From NCBI RefSeq assembly GCF_001428525.1, contig NZ_LMHW01000012.1:114-64113 (forward strand): DNA of 64,000 nt. The letters are read 5' to 3'. This document shows, in pieces, positions 8,858-18,403 of this stretch. The number at the start of each line of letters is the position of its first letter. Positions within the stretch are counted from its first letter, which is position 1. The position numbers were made by a program, and so were the translations under genes. This stretch comes from Flavobacterium sp. Root186. GTDB taxonomy: Bacteria > Bacteroidota > Bacteroidia > Flavobacteriales > Flavobacteriaceae. A model generated the notes under the pieces. That model was not told the DNA's origin and made no database searches. It worked only from the letters and a program-made list of their open reading frames with translations.

Positions 8858-9439
8858 ATGATAGCACATTTGCAGGGGAAATTAGTTGAAAAAAATCCCA
8901 CAGAAGTTGTAATTGATTGCGGTGGAGTAGGATACCACGTAAATATTTCTTTACATACTTTTTCATTAATCCCTAATGCTGATTTTATAAAATTGTATAC
9001 GCATCTTCAAATCAAAGAAGATGCGCATACTTTATTCGGATTTGTAGAAAAATCTGAGCGTGAAATATTTAGAATGCTTTTGTCTGTATCGGGAATTGGG
9101 GCAAACATTGCACGGACAATGCTTTCTTCGATAGAACCAAGACAAATTATTAATGCAATTGCTTCAGGAGATGTAGGTTTAATACAATCCATAAAAGGAA
9201 TAGGAAACAAGACTGCACAACGTGTAATACTTGATTTGAAAGAAAAAGTGTTAAAGTTGTACGATTTAGATGAAGTTTCGGTAGTTCAAAACAATACAAA
9301 TCGAGATGAAGCGTTATCTGCTTTGGAAGTTCTTGGGTTTGTTAGAAAAACTTCTGAAAAGGTAGTAGAAAAGATTGTCAAAGAAGACCCGGAAGCTACT
9401 GTAGAAACGATCATTAAAAAGGCTTTAAAAAGCTTATAA
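8858..9439 (+). CDS. ruvA: Holliday junction branch migration protein RuvA
   Basis: 193 residues with the three RuvA domains: OB-fold about 1-63 (MIAHLQGKLVEKNPTEVVID), tandem helix-hairpin-helix about 65-145 with SGIGANIARTML and IKGIGNKTAQRVILDLKEK, and the small C-terminal RuvB-contacting domain about 150-193. The RuvA tetramer binds Holliday junctions and loads the RuvB motor in recombination repair. It is the first gene of a probable unit with sprA, which begins 24 bases after it. Confidence 0.96.
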   Translation: MIAHLQGKLVEKNPTEVVIDCGGVGYHVNISLHTFSLIPNADFIKLYTHLQIKEDAHTLFGFVEKSEREIFRMLLSVSGIGANIARTMLSSIEPRQIINAIASGDVGLIQSIKGIGNKTAQRVILDLKEKVLKLYDLDEVSVVQNNTNRDEALSALEVLGFVRKTSEKVVEKIVKEDPEATVETIIKKALKSL

Positions 9440-9463
9440 AACCAATTTTTTATAACCAATTGT

Positions 9464-12400
9464 ATGCGTAAAATTTGTATTTTTTTACTGGTTTTATTTT
9501 GTGGTAATGTTATACGATCACAAGTAAATCCGGCGGTTCAAGATACAACTAAAACTCAGTTTTCTGTAGGGAAACTCGAGATCGATAATCCTCCAAGCAT
9601 ACTTTCGGCTTATAAATATGATCCTATTACAGATCGATATATTTACACCAGTTCGGTTGATGGTTTTTCAATCGATTACCCTATTGTTTTAACTCCCAAA
9701 GAATATGAAGATTTAGTTCTAAAAGAATCACGAAGAGATTATTTTAGAAAAAAAGCGGATGCAATCGATGGGAAAAAAACCGGAGCTGAAGCAGCTAAAA
9801 AAGATTTACTTCCAAGATACTATATCAATTCAAGTCTTTTTGAAAGCGTTTTTGGAAGTAATACCATTGATGTAAAACCTACAGGTTCTGTCGAAATGGA
9901 TTTAGGTGTTCGTTACACCAAACAAGACAATCCTTCGTTCTCTCCTCGTAACAGATCAAGTCTTACATTCGACTTTGATCAGCGTATCAGTATGAGTTTA
10001 ATGGGGAAAGTAGGAACCAGATTAGAGGTAAATGCCAATTACGATACCCAATCGACATTTGCATTTCAAAACTTATTTAAGCTGGCTTACACTCCTTCAG
10101 AAGACGATATTATTCAAAAAATAGAAGTGGGTAACGTAAGCATGCCGCTAAATAGTACCTTAATTCGTGGAGCACAAAGTTTATTTGGGGTAAAAGCACA
10201 ATTGCAATTTGGAAAAACTACCATTACAGGAGTTTTCTCCGAACAAAAATCACAGACAAAAAGTGTAGTTGCAGAAAACGGAGGAACGGTTCAAAACTTT
10301 GATTTATATGCTTTAGACTACGATAGCGATCGTCACTTTTTCTTATCTCAATACTTTAGAAATAAGTACGATGCATCATTAAAAAAATATCCATTTATTG
10401 ACAGCCGTGTTCAAATTACAAGATTAGAAGTTTGGGTAACCAATAAACAAAATCGTGTAAGCACAAATAATAATAACCTTAGAAACATTATTGCGCTTCA
10501 GGATTTAGGTGAAGCTCAAATTACAGGAATTCCAGATAATCAAGTTGTAGTTATTAGTTCAACGGCAGGATTTTTCAATAATCCGATAGATTCGCCAACC
10601 GATAACAATAACAATAAGTACGATCCGGCAACAATAGGTCAGGCAAGTTCTTTCTTAAATTCTAAAATTAGAGAAATTGTAACCGCAAAATCTGGATTCA
10701 ACAACACAAATGTCAGCGAAGCAACAGATTATTCTGTTTTAGAAAATGCCAGAAAATTAACCACTGCAGAATATACATTTAATCCACAGTTAGGATACCT
10801 TTCTTTGCAGCAGCGTTTAGCAAATGATGAAATTCTGGCCGTTGCCTTCGAATATACAATTGGAGGAAAGGTGTATCAGGTTGGAGAGTTTGGTAGTGAT
10901 GGTGTTGACGGAACTGTTGTAACAGGAAATAACAATGCTAATCAGGCAATTATTACACAAAGTTTAGTTTTAAAAATGCTGAAAAGTAATTTGACAAACG
11001 TTCAAAATCCGGTTTGGAACCTGATGATGAAAAACGTTTATCAAATTCCACAGGCTTATCAAATTAAACAAGACGATTTCAGGTTAAATATCCTTTACAC
11101 AGACCCTTCGCCAATAAATTATATTACGCCGGTTCAGGGATCCAGTTTCCCTTCAAACCCAACATCGGATATGAAGGTAGATCAAACTCCATTATTAAAT
11201 GTTTTCAACCTAGACCGTTTAAATTATAATAACGATCCACAAGCTGGCGGTGATGGTTTCTTTGATTATATTCCGGGTGTTACAGTCGATGTTCAAAACG
11301 GGCGAATCATATTTACCACAAAAGAACCTTTTGGGGAACTTATATTTGACAAATTGAAAGATGGTGGTCAGAATTATAACGATCCATCAACCTATAATGC
11401 AAACCAGCAGAAGTATGTATTTAGAAATATGTACCGAAATACTCAAGCTGGCGCATTGCAGGATAGTGATAAAAACAAATTCTTATTAAGAGGAAAATAC
11501 AAATCATCTGGAAGTAACGGAATCCCAATTGGAGCATTCAATGTACCGCAAGGTTCTGTTGTCGTTACAGCAGCCGGAAGAGTTTTAGTTGAGGGAATAG
11601 ATTACAGCGTCGATTATCAATTAGGAAGAGTACAAATTCTGGATCCTTCATTACAGGCATCAAATACACCAATTGAAGTTTCGTTAGAAAATAATTCAAT
11701 CTTCGGGCAGCAGACTCGAAGATTTATGGGATTAAATGTCGAGCATAAAATTTCGGATAAATTTGTAGTGGGTGGAACTTTCTTAAAAATGACAGAAAGA
11801 CCATTTACTCAAAAATCAAGTTATGGTCAGGAATCTGTAAACAATACTATTTTTGGATTCAATGGAAACTATTCAACAGAAGTTCCATTCTTAACCAGAT
11901 TAGCAAACAAGCTTCCAAATGTTGATACAGATGTTCCTTCGAATTTATCTATTCGTGGTGAGATCGCATTTTTAAAACCAGATGCACCAAAAGCCAGTGA
12001 TTTTGAAGGAGAGGCAACAATATATGTTGACGATTTTGAAGGTTCGCAGTCAACCATAGATATGCGTTCTGCTTATGCATGGAGTTTAGCTTCTGTTCCA
12101 TTTATCACTAATGATGCCGATGTTACTTTTAATGCTAATTTTAATGATTTACGATACGGTTATAAAAGAGCAAAATTATCTTGGTATACAATTGACCCGG
12201 TATTTTATACCTCAAAACCATCCGGAATCTCAAATGATGATTTATCATTAAATACAACAAGAAGAATCTACAGCCGAGAGTTATATCCAAATACAGATAT
12301 TGCCCAAGGACAGATTCAGGTAATTAATACACTCGATTTAACTTATTATCCATCTGAAAGAGGTCCGTATAATAATAATCCCGATTTTGGAACAACTAAT

Positions 12401-15400
12401 CCGGCAACAAATTTTGGTGGAATTATGCGTGCTTTAAATTCAACTAATTTTGAACAGGGAAATGTCGAGTATATTCAGTTTTGGGTTCTTGATCCATACG
12501 TTGGAAATTCAGAAGCACCGACAAATAATACAGGTAAAATTTATTTCAATTTAGGTGAAATCTCTGAAGATGTATTAAAAGACGGAAGAAAACAATATGA
12601 AAACGGATTAGGACCAGACCAAATAAAGGTTAATCCGAGGCCGCTTTGGGGAGATGTTCCGGCTTCGCAATCCTTAATTTATGCTTTTGATACGAATCCT
12701 GATAACAGAAAAAATCAGGATATTGGTTTAGACGGATTGCCAAGTTCTCAAGAAGCACAAGTCTATACAAATTATGGTGGAGAAGCAGATCCTGCAGCAG
12801 ATGATTATACTTATTATTTAAATACAGATGGAGGCGTTTTAGAGCGCTATAAAAATTATAACGGTACAGAAGGAAACTCTGCAGTTAGTATAGACGATCC
12901 TAATCGTGGTTCTACAACTTTGCCGGATGTTGAAGATATTAACCGTGACAACACAATGAGTACCATCAATGCTTATTATGAATATAGTATTGATATTAAA
13001 CCCGGAATGCAGATTGGTCAAAATTACATTACAGATATTCGTGAACCAGGTGATGTAGGACCTGTAGAATTGCCAAATGGAGGAACAACAACTGCCAGAT
13101 GGATTCAGTTTAAAATTCCTGTTTCGCAGCCGCAAAATACAATTGGAAATATTACAGATTTTAGATCTGTTCGTTTCATGCGTATGTTCATGACCGGATT
13201 TAGCAGTCAGGCAACGGTACGCTTTGGTGCTTTAGATTTAGTAAGAGGGGAATGGAGAAGATATACAGGGACACTAGATGTTAATCATCCTAAACCAGAC
13301 GATTCTACTGTAGAATTTGATGTTGCAGCAGTAAACATCCAGGAAAACAGCAATAAATGCCCGGTTAACTATGTAATCCCGCCGGGAGTACAAAGAGAAC
13401 AATTGTATAATAATAACACCGTTATTAATCAAAACGAACAAGCATTAGCAGTAAGAGTTGCAGGCTCAGGTTTACAATATCAGGATTCGAGAGCAGTTTT
13501 CAAAAACGTAAGTGTCGATATGCGTCAGTATAAAAAACTGAAAATGTTTTTACACGCAGAATCTTTACCGCGTGAAAATACACTTGAAAATGATGAAATG
13601 GTAGGTTTTATTCGTTTTGGAAATGACTTTACACAAAACTTTTATCAGGTAGAAATTCCGTTAAAAGTAACTCCTTCGGGAGGAGCTTGTAACATAAGTC
13701 CAGATCAGGTTTGGATGGAAGAAAATGATATTGATTTAGCGCTCGAATTGCTTACAAAAATGAAAATCAAAGGTATGAGCATTGATATCAATTCTACTAA
13801 AAGAGATGTCAATGGAATTTATTATCCAGATAACGATCCAGATGCTGAAGGCGGTGACGGAAGCGACAGATTAACTTTGGGTATTAAAGGAAATCCAAAC
13901 TTCGGTTTAGTTCGAAATTTAATGGTCGGAGTAAAGAGCAGGGCAGATCATAAAGATATTAAAGGAGAGGTTTGGTTTAACGAACTTCGTATGTCTGATT
14001 TAGAAAACAAAGGCGGTATGGCAGCGATATTAAATGTCGACACCAATATGGCTGACCTTGCTACGCTTTCTGCAACGGGTAGAAAAAGTACAATTGGTTT
14101 TGGGTCTTTAGAGCAGGGAGCAAATGAGCGTAGTCGTGAAGATATTCAGCAGTATAATATTGTAACCAATTTAAACTTAGGAAAATTACTTCCTAAAAAA
14201 TGGGGAATTAACCTGCCATTTAATTATGCAATTGGGGAAGAAGTAATCACTCCTGAATACGATCCGTTTAACCAGGATATTAAGTTGGATCAATTAATTA
14301 GAGAAACGACAGATCAGGCAGAAAAAGACAATATTAGAACTCGTGCTGTAGATTATACAAAACGAAAAAGCATCAACTTTATCGGAGTAAGAAAAGACAG
14401 AGCACAAGAGCAAAAACCTCACGTTTATGATGTCGAAAACTTTACGTTTTCACAATCATACAATCAGGTGGAACGTCATGATTATGAAGTTGAAGATTAT
14501 GAAGACGAACAATCAAATACGGCTGTAAATTATGCTTATACATTCCAGCCAAAAGAAGTTGTTCCTTTTAAGAGTACCAAATTCATGAAGAAAAGTGATT
14601 ATTGGAAATTACTAAGTGATTTCAACTTTAATTATCTTCCTTCAAATATATCTTTTAACTCTAATATTTTAAGACAAAGCAATCGTCAGCAGTTTAGAGA
14701 AGTTGAGTTAACTGAAAATAGTATTGGACTTGATCCGCTTTACAGAAGAAATTTTGCCTTTAATTATCAATATGGTTTTGGTTTTAATTTAACCAAATCT
14801 TTAAAGCTTAATTATAGTGCAACATCAAATAACATTGTTCGAAACTTCTTAAACGATGACAATACTCCAAAAGAAGATTTTAATATCTGGGATGATTATT
14901 TTGATATTGGAACGCCAAACCAGCACGCACAGCAATTGGTCTTGAATTATGAAATTCCAATTAACAAAATTCCAATTTTTAGTTTTGTAAAAGCGAGTTA
15001 CTCTTATACGGCCGATTATAACTGGCAGCGTTCATCAACAGCGTTTTCTGAATATGAGGATCCTAATACCGGTACTATTTATGATTTAGGAAATACAATT
15101 CAAAATGCGAACTCAAATACGCTTACAACGACCTTAACTATGGCTACGTTGTATAAGTATTTAGGTTTAGTTCCTGGTGCAAAAAAACAAGCGAAACCTA
15201 AACCAACCGCTCCACCAAAACCGGGAGAAAAAATTGTAAACACGGCTAAACCAGTAGTAAGCAGTAGTCCGTTTTATGATGGTTTAATAGGTGTATTAAC
15301 AAGCCTTAAAAATGTTCAGATTAATTATACCAAAAACAGTGGAACTGTTTTACCGGGTTATACGCCAAGTATTGGTTTCTTAGGAACGTCTAAACCATCT

Positions 15401-16684
15401 TTAGGATTTATTTTCGGAAGTCAGGATGATGTACGTTACGAAGCAGCTAAAAACGGATGGTTAACAACTTATCAGGATTTCAACCAAAGCTATTCGCAGG
15501 TTACTAATAAACTGTTGAAGGTTACGGCTAATATTGATTTACTGCCAGATTTAAAAATTGATTTGTCAATGGACCGCTCTTATTCTGAAAATACTTCAGA
15601 ACAATATACGGTTGATCCGGCGACACGCGAATATATGCCATTGTCTCCTTATACTTATGGAATGTTCTCTATTTCTACAGTATTAATAAAGACAGCTTTT
15701 CAAACGAGCAACGAAAACGAGTCGGCTGCATTTGATGATTTTAGAAATAACCGTTTAATAATTGCAAACCGTTTGGCAGAGCAGCATTACGGTTCAGGAG
15801 TTGAGATTCCAAGATATGGAGATGTAAACAATCCAATTCCGGCAGAGACCGCTCCAAATTATGCGATTTATACTGCTAATCAAGGATATCCAATAGGATA
15901 CACTAAGAGTAATCAGGCCGTGTTATTGCCGTCATTCTTGGCAGCGTATGCAGGAAATGATGCTTCCAGTTCATCAACAGATATATTTAGAAGTTTCCCA
16001 ATTCCAAACTGGAGTATTAAGTACAACGGGTTAATGCGTTACAAATATTTCAAAGATAAATTCAAGCGTTTTTCATTACAGCATAATTATAGAGCATCAT
16101 ATACAATCAATCAGTTTAGATCAAATTTTGATTATAATGATACGCCAACAGTGCAGGACGTTAATACCAATTTCTTCAATAAAATTATTATGTCGAATAT
16201 CAATTTGGTAGAACAATTCAGTCCATTAATTAGAATGGATTTTGAATTGAAAAGCTCGCTGAGAGTTCTTTCTGAAATTAAAAAAGACAGAGCATTATCA
16301 ATGAGTTTTGACAATAATTTATTGACAGAAGTTAAAGGGATTGAATATGTAGTAGGTTTAGGATACCGATTTAAAGACGTTATATTTTCGTCAAGACTTG
16401 CTGATAATCCAACAGGAATTATTAAAAGTGACATTAATATAAAAGCTGATTTTTCATTTAGAAACAATCAAACCTTAGTTCGTTACTTAGATTATGATAA
16501 CAATCAATTAGCAGCCGGGCAAAATATCTGGTCATTAAAATTAACAGCAGATTATTCATTCAGTAAAAACCTTACAGCAATATTCTATTATGATCATTCG
16601 TTCTCAAAGGCAGTGATTTCGACATCATTCCCGTTAACGAATATTCGATCAGGTTTCACGCTTCGATATAATTTCGGAAATTAA
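9464..16684 (+). CDS. sprA: SprA, type IX secretion translocon / gliding motility protein (Sov homologue)
   Basis: 2406 residues, about the length of F. johnsoniae SprA. Signal peptide about 1-20 (ending IRSQ). The N-terminal third carries the SprA_N repeats (DLGVRYTKQDNPSFSPRN, RISMSLMGKVGTRLEVNANY, and RGAQSLFGVKAQLQFGK). The rest alternates strand-rich segments and ends in the aromatic-rich strand SGFTLRYNFGN, as for a very large outer-membrane barrel. In F. johnsoniae, SprA forms the T9SS export pore, a 36-strand barrel, and exports adhesins and enzymes across the outer membrane. It is probably co-transcribed with ruvA. No truncation or frameshift was seen. Confidence 0.96.
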   Translation: MRKICIFLLVLFCGNVIRSQVNPAVQDTTKTQFSVGKLEIDNPPSILSAYKYDPITDRYIYTSSVDGFSIDYPIVLTPKEYEDLVLKESRRDYFRKKADAIDGKKTGAEAAKKDLLPRYYINSSLFESVFGSNTIDVKPTGSVEMDLGVRYTKQDNPSFSPRNRSSLTFDFDQRISMSLMGKVGTRLEVNANYDTQSTFAFQNLFKLAYTPSEDDIIQKIEVGNVSMPLNSTLIRGAQSLFGVKAQLQFGKTTITGVFSEQKSQTKSVVAENGGTVQNFDLYALDYDSDRHFFLSQYFRNKYDASLKKYPFIDSRVQITRLEVWVTNKQNRVSTNNNNLRNIIALQDLGEAQITGIPDNQVVVISSTAGFFNNPIDSPTDNNNNKYDPATIGQASSFLNSKIREIVTAKSGFNNTNVSEATDYSVLENARKLTTAEYTFNPQLGYLSLQQRLANDEILAVAFEYTIGGKVYQVGEFGSDGVDGTVVTGNNNANQAIITQSLVLKMLKSNLTNVQNPVWNLMMKNVYQIPQAYQIKQDDFRLNILYTDPSPINYITPVQGSSFPSNPTSDMKVDQTPLLNVFNLDRLNYNNDPQAGGDGFFDYIPGVTVDVQNGRIIFTTKEPFGELIFDKLKDGGQNYNDPSTYNANQQKYVFRNMYRNTQAGALQDSDKNKFLLRGKYKSSGSNGIPIGAFNVPQGSVVVTAAGRVLVEGIDYSVDYQLGRVQILDPSLQASNTPIEVSLENNSIFGQQTRRFMGLNVEHKISDKFVVGGTFLKMTERPFTQKSSYGQESVNNTIFGFNGNYSTEVPFLTRLANKLPNVDTDVPSNLSIRGEIAFLKPDAPKASDFEGEATIYVDDFEGSQSTIDMRSAYAWSLASVPFITNDADVTFNANFNDLRYGYKRAKLSWYTIDPVFYTSKPSGISNDDLSLNTTRRIYSRELYPNTDIAQGQIQVINTLDLTYYPSERGPYNNNPDFGTTNPATNFGGIMRALNSTNFEQGNVEYIQFWVLDPYVGNSEAPTNNTGKIYFNLGEISEDVLKDGRKQYENGLGPDQIKVNPRPLWGDVPASQSLIYAFDTNPDNRKNQDIGLDGLPSSQEAQVYTNYGGEADPAADDYTYYLNTDGGVLERYKNYNGTEGNSAVSIDDPNRGSTTLPDVEDINRDNTMSTINAYYEYSIDIKPGMQIGQNYITDIREPGDVGPVELPNGGTTTARWIQFKIPVSQPQNTIGNITDFRSVRFMRMFMTGFSSQATVRFGALDLVRGEWRRYTGTLDVNHPKPDDSTVEFDVAAVNIQENSNKCPVNYVIPPGVQREQLYNNNTVINQNEQALAVRVAGSGLQYQDSRAVFKNVSVDMRQYKKLKMFLHAESLPRENTLENDEMVGFIRFGNDFTQNFYQVEIPLKVTPSGGACNISPDQVWMEENDIDLALELLTKMKIKGMSIDINSTKRDVNGIYYPDNDPDAEGGDGSDRLTLGIKGNPNFGLVRNLMVGVKSRADHKDIKGEVWFNELRMSDLENKGGMAAILNVDTNMADLATLSATGRKSTIGFGSLEQGANERSREDIQQYNIVTNLNLGKLLPKKWGINLPFNYAIGEEVITPEYDPFNQDIKLDQLIRETTDQAEKDNIRTRAVDYTKRKSINFIGVRKDRAQEQKPHVYDVENFTFSQSYNQVERHDYEVEDYEDEQSNTAVNYAYTFQPKEVVPFKSTKFMKKSDYWKLLSDFNFNYLPSNISFNSNILRQSNRQQFREVELTENSIGLDPLYRRNFAFNYQYGFGFNLTKSLKLNYSATSNNIVRNFLNDDNTPKEDFNIWDDYFDIGTPNQHAQQLVLNYEIPINKIPIFSFVKASYSYTADYNWQRSSTAFSEYEDPNTGTIYDLGNTIQNANSNTLTTTLTMATLYKYLGLVPGAKKQAKPKPTAPPKPGEKIVNTAKPVVSSSPFYDGLIGVLTSLKNVQINYTKNSGTVLPGYTPSIGFLGTSKPSLGFIFGSQDDVRYEAAKNGWLTTYQDFNQSYSQVTNKLLKVTANIDLLPDLKIDLSMDRSYSENTSEQYTVDPATREYMPLSPYTYGMFSISTVLIKTAFQTSNENESAAFDDFRNNRLIIANRLAEQHYGSGVEIPRYGDVNNPIPAETAPNYAIYTANQGYPIGYTKSNQAVLLPSFLAAYAGNDASSSSTDIFRSFPIPNWSIKYNGLMRYKYFKDKFKRFSLQHNYRASYTINQFRSNFDYNDTPTVQDVNTNFFNKIIMSNINLVEQFSPLIRMDFELKSSLRVLSEIKKDRALSMSFDNNLLTEVKGIEYVVGLGYRFKDVIFSSRLADNPTGIIKSDINIKADFSFRNNQTLVRYLDYDNNQLAAGQNIWSLKLTADYSFSKNLTAIFYYDHSFSKAVISTSFPLTNIRSGFTLRYNFGN

Positions 16685-16721
16685 ATTTAGGTTTCTAATC
16701 GAGATTTTATTAGAAGATTAT

Positions 16722-16729
16722 TACATTTG
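16722..16729 (+). promoter_or_regulatory. -7 promoter element of gcvH
   Basis: TACATTTG is a perfect match to TAnnTTTG and lies 40 bases before gcvH, separating it from sprA. Confidence 0.5.
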
Positions 16730-16769
16730 TTGCTGAATTATTAAAATATCAATTTTCAAACATACTATT

Positions 16770-17150
16770 ATGAGCATACCAGCAAATTTAAAGTACACAA
16801 AAGATCACGAATGGGTTAGCATCGAAGGCGATGTTGCGACTGTAGGAATTACTCATTTTGCACAAAAAGAGTTAGGGGATATCGTGTATGTTGAAGTAGA
16901 AACTTTAGATCAGACACTTGATAAAGATGAGGTTTTTGGAACAGTTGAAGCTGTAAAAACAGTTTCTGATTTGTTTTTACCTTTAACTGGAGAAATTATT
17001 GCTTTTAATGAAGATTTAGAAAGCGCTCCTGAAACTGTAAATTCTGATCCTTACGGAGCTGGATGGATGATTAAAATTAAAATTGCTGATGCATCAGAAA
17101 TAGATAGTTTATTATCTGACGAAGCTTATAAAGAACTTATCGGTGCCTAA
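16770..17150 (+). CDS. gcvH: Glycine cleavage system H protein
   Basis: 126 residues, full length for GcvH. The lipoyl-lysine is K63 in the motif [11 protein letters not shown], and the conserved [10 protein letters not shown] segment lies near residue 90. The lipoylated protein shuttles the aminomethyl arm between the P, T and L proteins of the glycine cleavage system. The other gcv genes are not nearby in this window. Its end overlaps the start of the vanZ-like gene by 8 bases, so the two are translationally coupled. Confidence 0.97.
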   Translation: MSIPANLKYTKDHEWVSIEGDVATVGITHFAQKELGDIVYVEVETLDQTLDKDEVFGTVEAVKTVSDLFLPLTGEIIAFNEDLESAPETVNSDPYGAGWMIKIKIADASEIDSLLSDEAYKELIGA

Positions 17151-17526
17151 ACAATTATTGTTAATCTGGGCAATTATCTGCTCTGGAATCATTGCGTATT
17201 TTTGTTTAATAGATTCAAGCAATATTCCGGCAGTAAATTTTCCGAGTATTGACAAGATCGTGCATTTTTGTTTTCACTTTGGATTTACGATTTCCTGGAT
17301 CTTATTCTTTAAGAAAGAGCTTAAAGGAAAGGATGCTAATGATTACAAAGCTTATTTGATTTCGTTTATCTTTTCTGTTTTTTTCGGAATAACAATCGAA
17401 ATTCTACAAGGTGTAATGACAATAACTAGAGCATCAGATGTAACGGATGTTTTAGCAAATGCATTAGGTGCATTCGTAGGCGTTTTTTCGGCGATAGCTT
17501 TTAAAAAACAAATCGATAAAATATAA
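17143..17526 (+). CDS. VanZ family membrane protein
   Basis: 127 residues with about four hydrophobic segments. The VanZ-like core is seen in [19 protein letters not shown] and [12 protein letters not shown], with [17 protein letters not shown] near the end. VanZ-like proteins are integral membrane proteins of unclear function (VanZ gives low teicoplanin resistance), so no activity is assigned. The start is GTG 17143, overlapping the last codons of gcvH. A UUCG-loop terminator follows 10 bases after the stop. Confidence 0.88.
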   Translation: MPKQLLLIWAIICSGIIAYFCLIDSSNIPAVNFPSIDKIVHFCFHFGFTISWILFFKKELKGKDANDYKAYLISFIFSVFFGITIEILQGVMTITRASDVTDVLANALGAFVGVFSAIAFKKQIDKI

Positions 17527-17536
17527 GAATATAATT

Positions 17537-17557
17537 ACCCACTTCGGTGGGTTTTTT
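17537..17557 (+). terminator. Terminator with C(UUCG)G tetraloop after vanZ
   Basis: Stem ACCCAC / GTGGGT closed by the extra-stable TTCG tetraloop, then six T. It ends the gcvH-vanZ unit. Confidence 0.88.
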
Positions 17558-17607
17558 ATTGGGATAAAATCAAGCTTTTAAAACAGTATTTTTTCTGAAT
17601 TTAAATG

Positions 17608-17615
17608 TATTTTTG
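17608..17615 (+). promoter_or_regulatory. -7 promoter element of deoC
   Basis: TATTTTTG matches TAnnTTTG. It overlaps an upstream in-frame ATG (17605), which therefore cannot be transcribed, and so supports ATG 17641 as the deoC start. Confidence 0.5.
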
Positions 17616-17640
17616 CCCCATTCGATGTAACTTCAATATT

Positions 17641-18384
17641 ATGAATGTTAAGCAATACTTAGATTCTACTTATTTAAAAACTGCTTCTCAGGCCGGAATT
17701 TCGGAAGAGGATAATAGTATTGTAGTTAAAAACGCAATTGCTGAAGCAATTAAGGAAAAGTTTAAACTCATAATGATTCGGCCTGAATATGTGAGTCTGG
17801 CTAAAGAAATGATCTTAAACGAAAAATCGAATTTACTTGTTGGGACTGTAATAGATTTTCCAAAGGGGAATTCAAGTTTAGAATCTAAGATCAAAGAAGC
17901 AAATGAAGCAATTGAAAATGGTGCCGATGATTTAGATTTTGTCTGCAATTATGAAGCTTTTAAAAACGGAGATGTTTCATTAATAAAAGAAGAAATTCTA
18001 ATAGGAAGCCAAATAGGATTAGCCAGTAATAAAACAGTGAAATGGATTATTGAAGTTGCAGCATTGACGGATAAAGAAATTATTCAGCTTTCGGCTTTAA
18101 TAAAAAATGTTGTTATATCGAATTTTAAAGAAGAAGATTATGCTTCTGTTTTTGTAAAATCATCAACAGGTTTTTATAAAACCGAAAATAATCTGCCAAA
18201 CGGAGCTACAGTTCCTACCATTATAATGATGCTCGAAAACGCATCGCCTTTGCCGGTAAAAGCTGCCGGCGGTGTTCGCTCTTATGAAGACGCCGTAGAA
18301 ATGATTCGTTTAGGAGTTAAACGCATAGGGACTTCGGCAGCAAAAGCGATCGCAGACGGAAAAAATACCACAAATCAATATTAA
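17641..18384 (+). CDS. deoC: Deoxyribose-phosphate aldolase
   Basis: 247 residues from ATG 17641. The in-frame ATG at 17605 was rejected because a -7 box covers it. The DeoC TIM barrel shows the acid DDLDFVCNYEAF, the Schiff-base lysine in FVKSSTGF (K173) and the helper lysine in VKAAGGVR (K207). The enzyme splits 2-deoxyribose-5-phosphate into glyceraldehyde-3-phosphate and acetaldehyde in deoxynucleoside breakdown. It precedes remB by 19 bases and is probably co-transcribed with it, although the functions look unrelated. Confidence 0.95.
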   Translation: MNVKQYLDSTYLKTASQAGISEEDNSIVVKNAIAEAIKEKFKLIMIRPEYVSLAKEMILNEKSNLLVGTVIDFPKGNSSLESKIKEANEAIENGADDLDFVCNYEAFKNGDVSLIKEEILIGSQIGLASNKTVKWIIEVAALTDKEIIQLSALIKNVVISNFKEEDYASVFVKSSTGFYKTENNLPNGATVPTIIMMLENASPLPVKAAGGVRSYEDAVEMIRLGVKRIGTSAAKAIADGKNTTNQY

Positions 18385-18403
18385 ATCATAAGCCCCAATC
18401 TAC

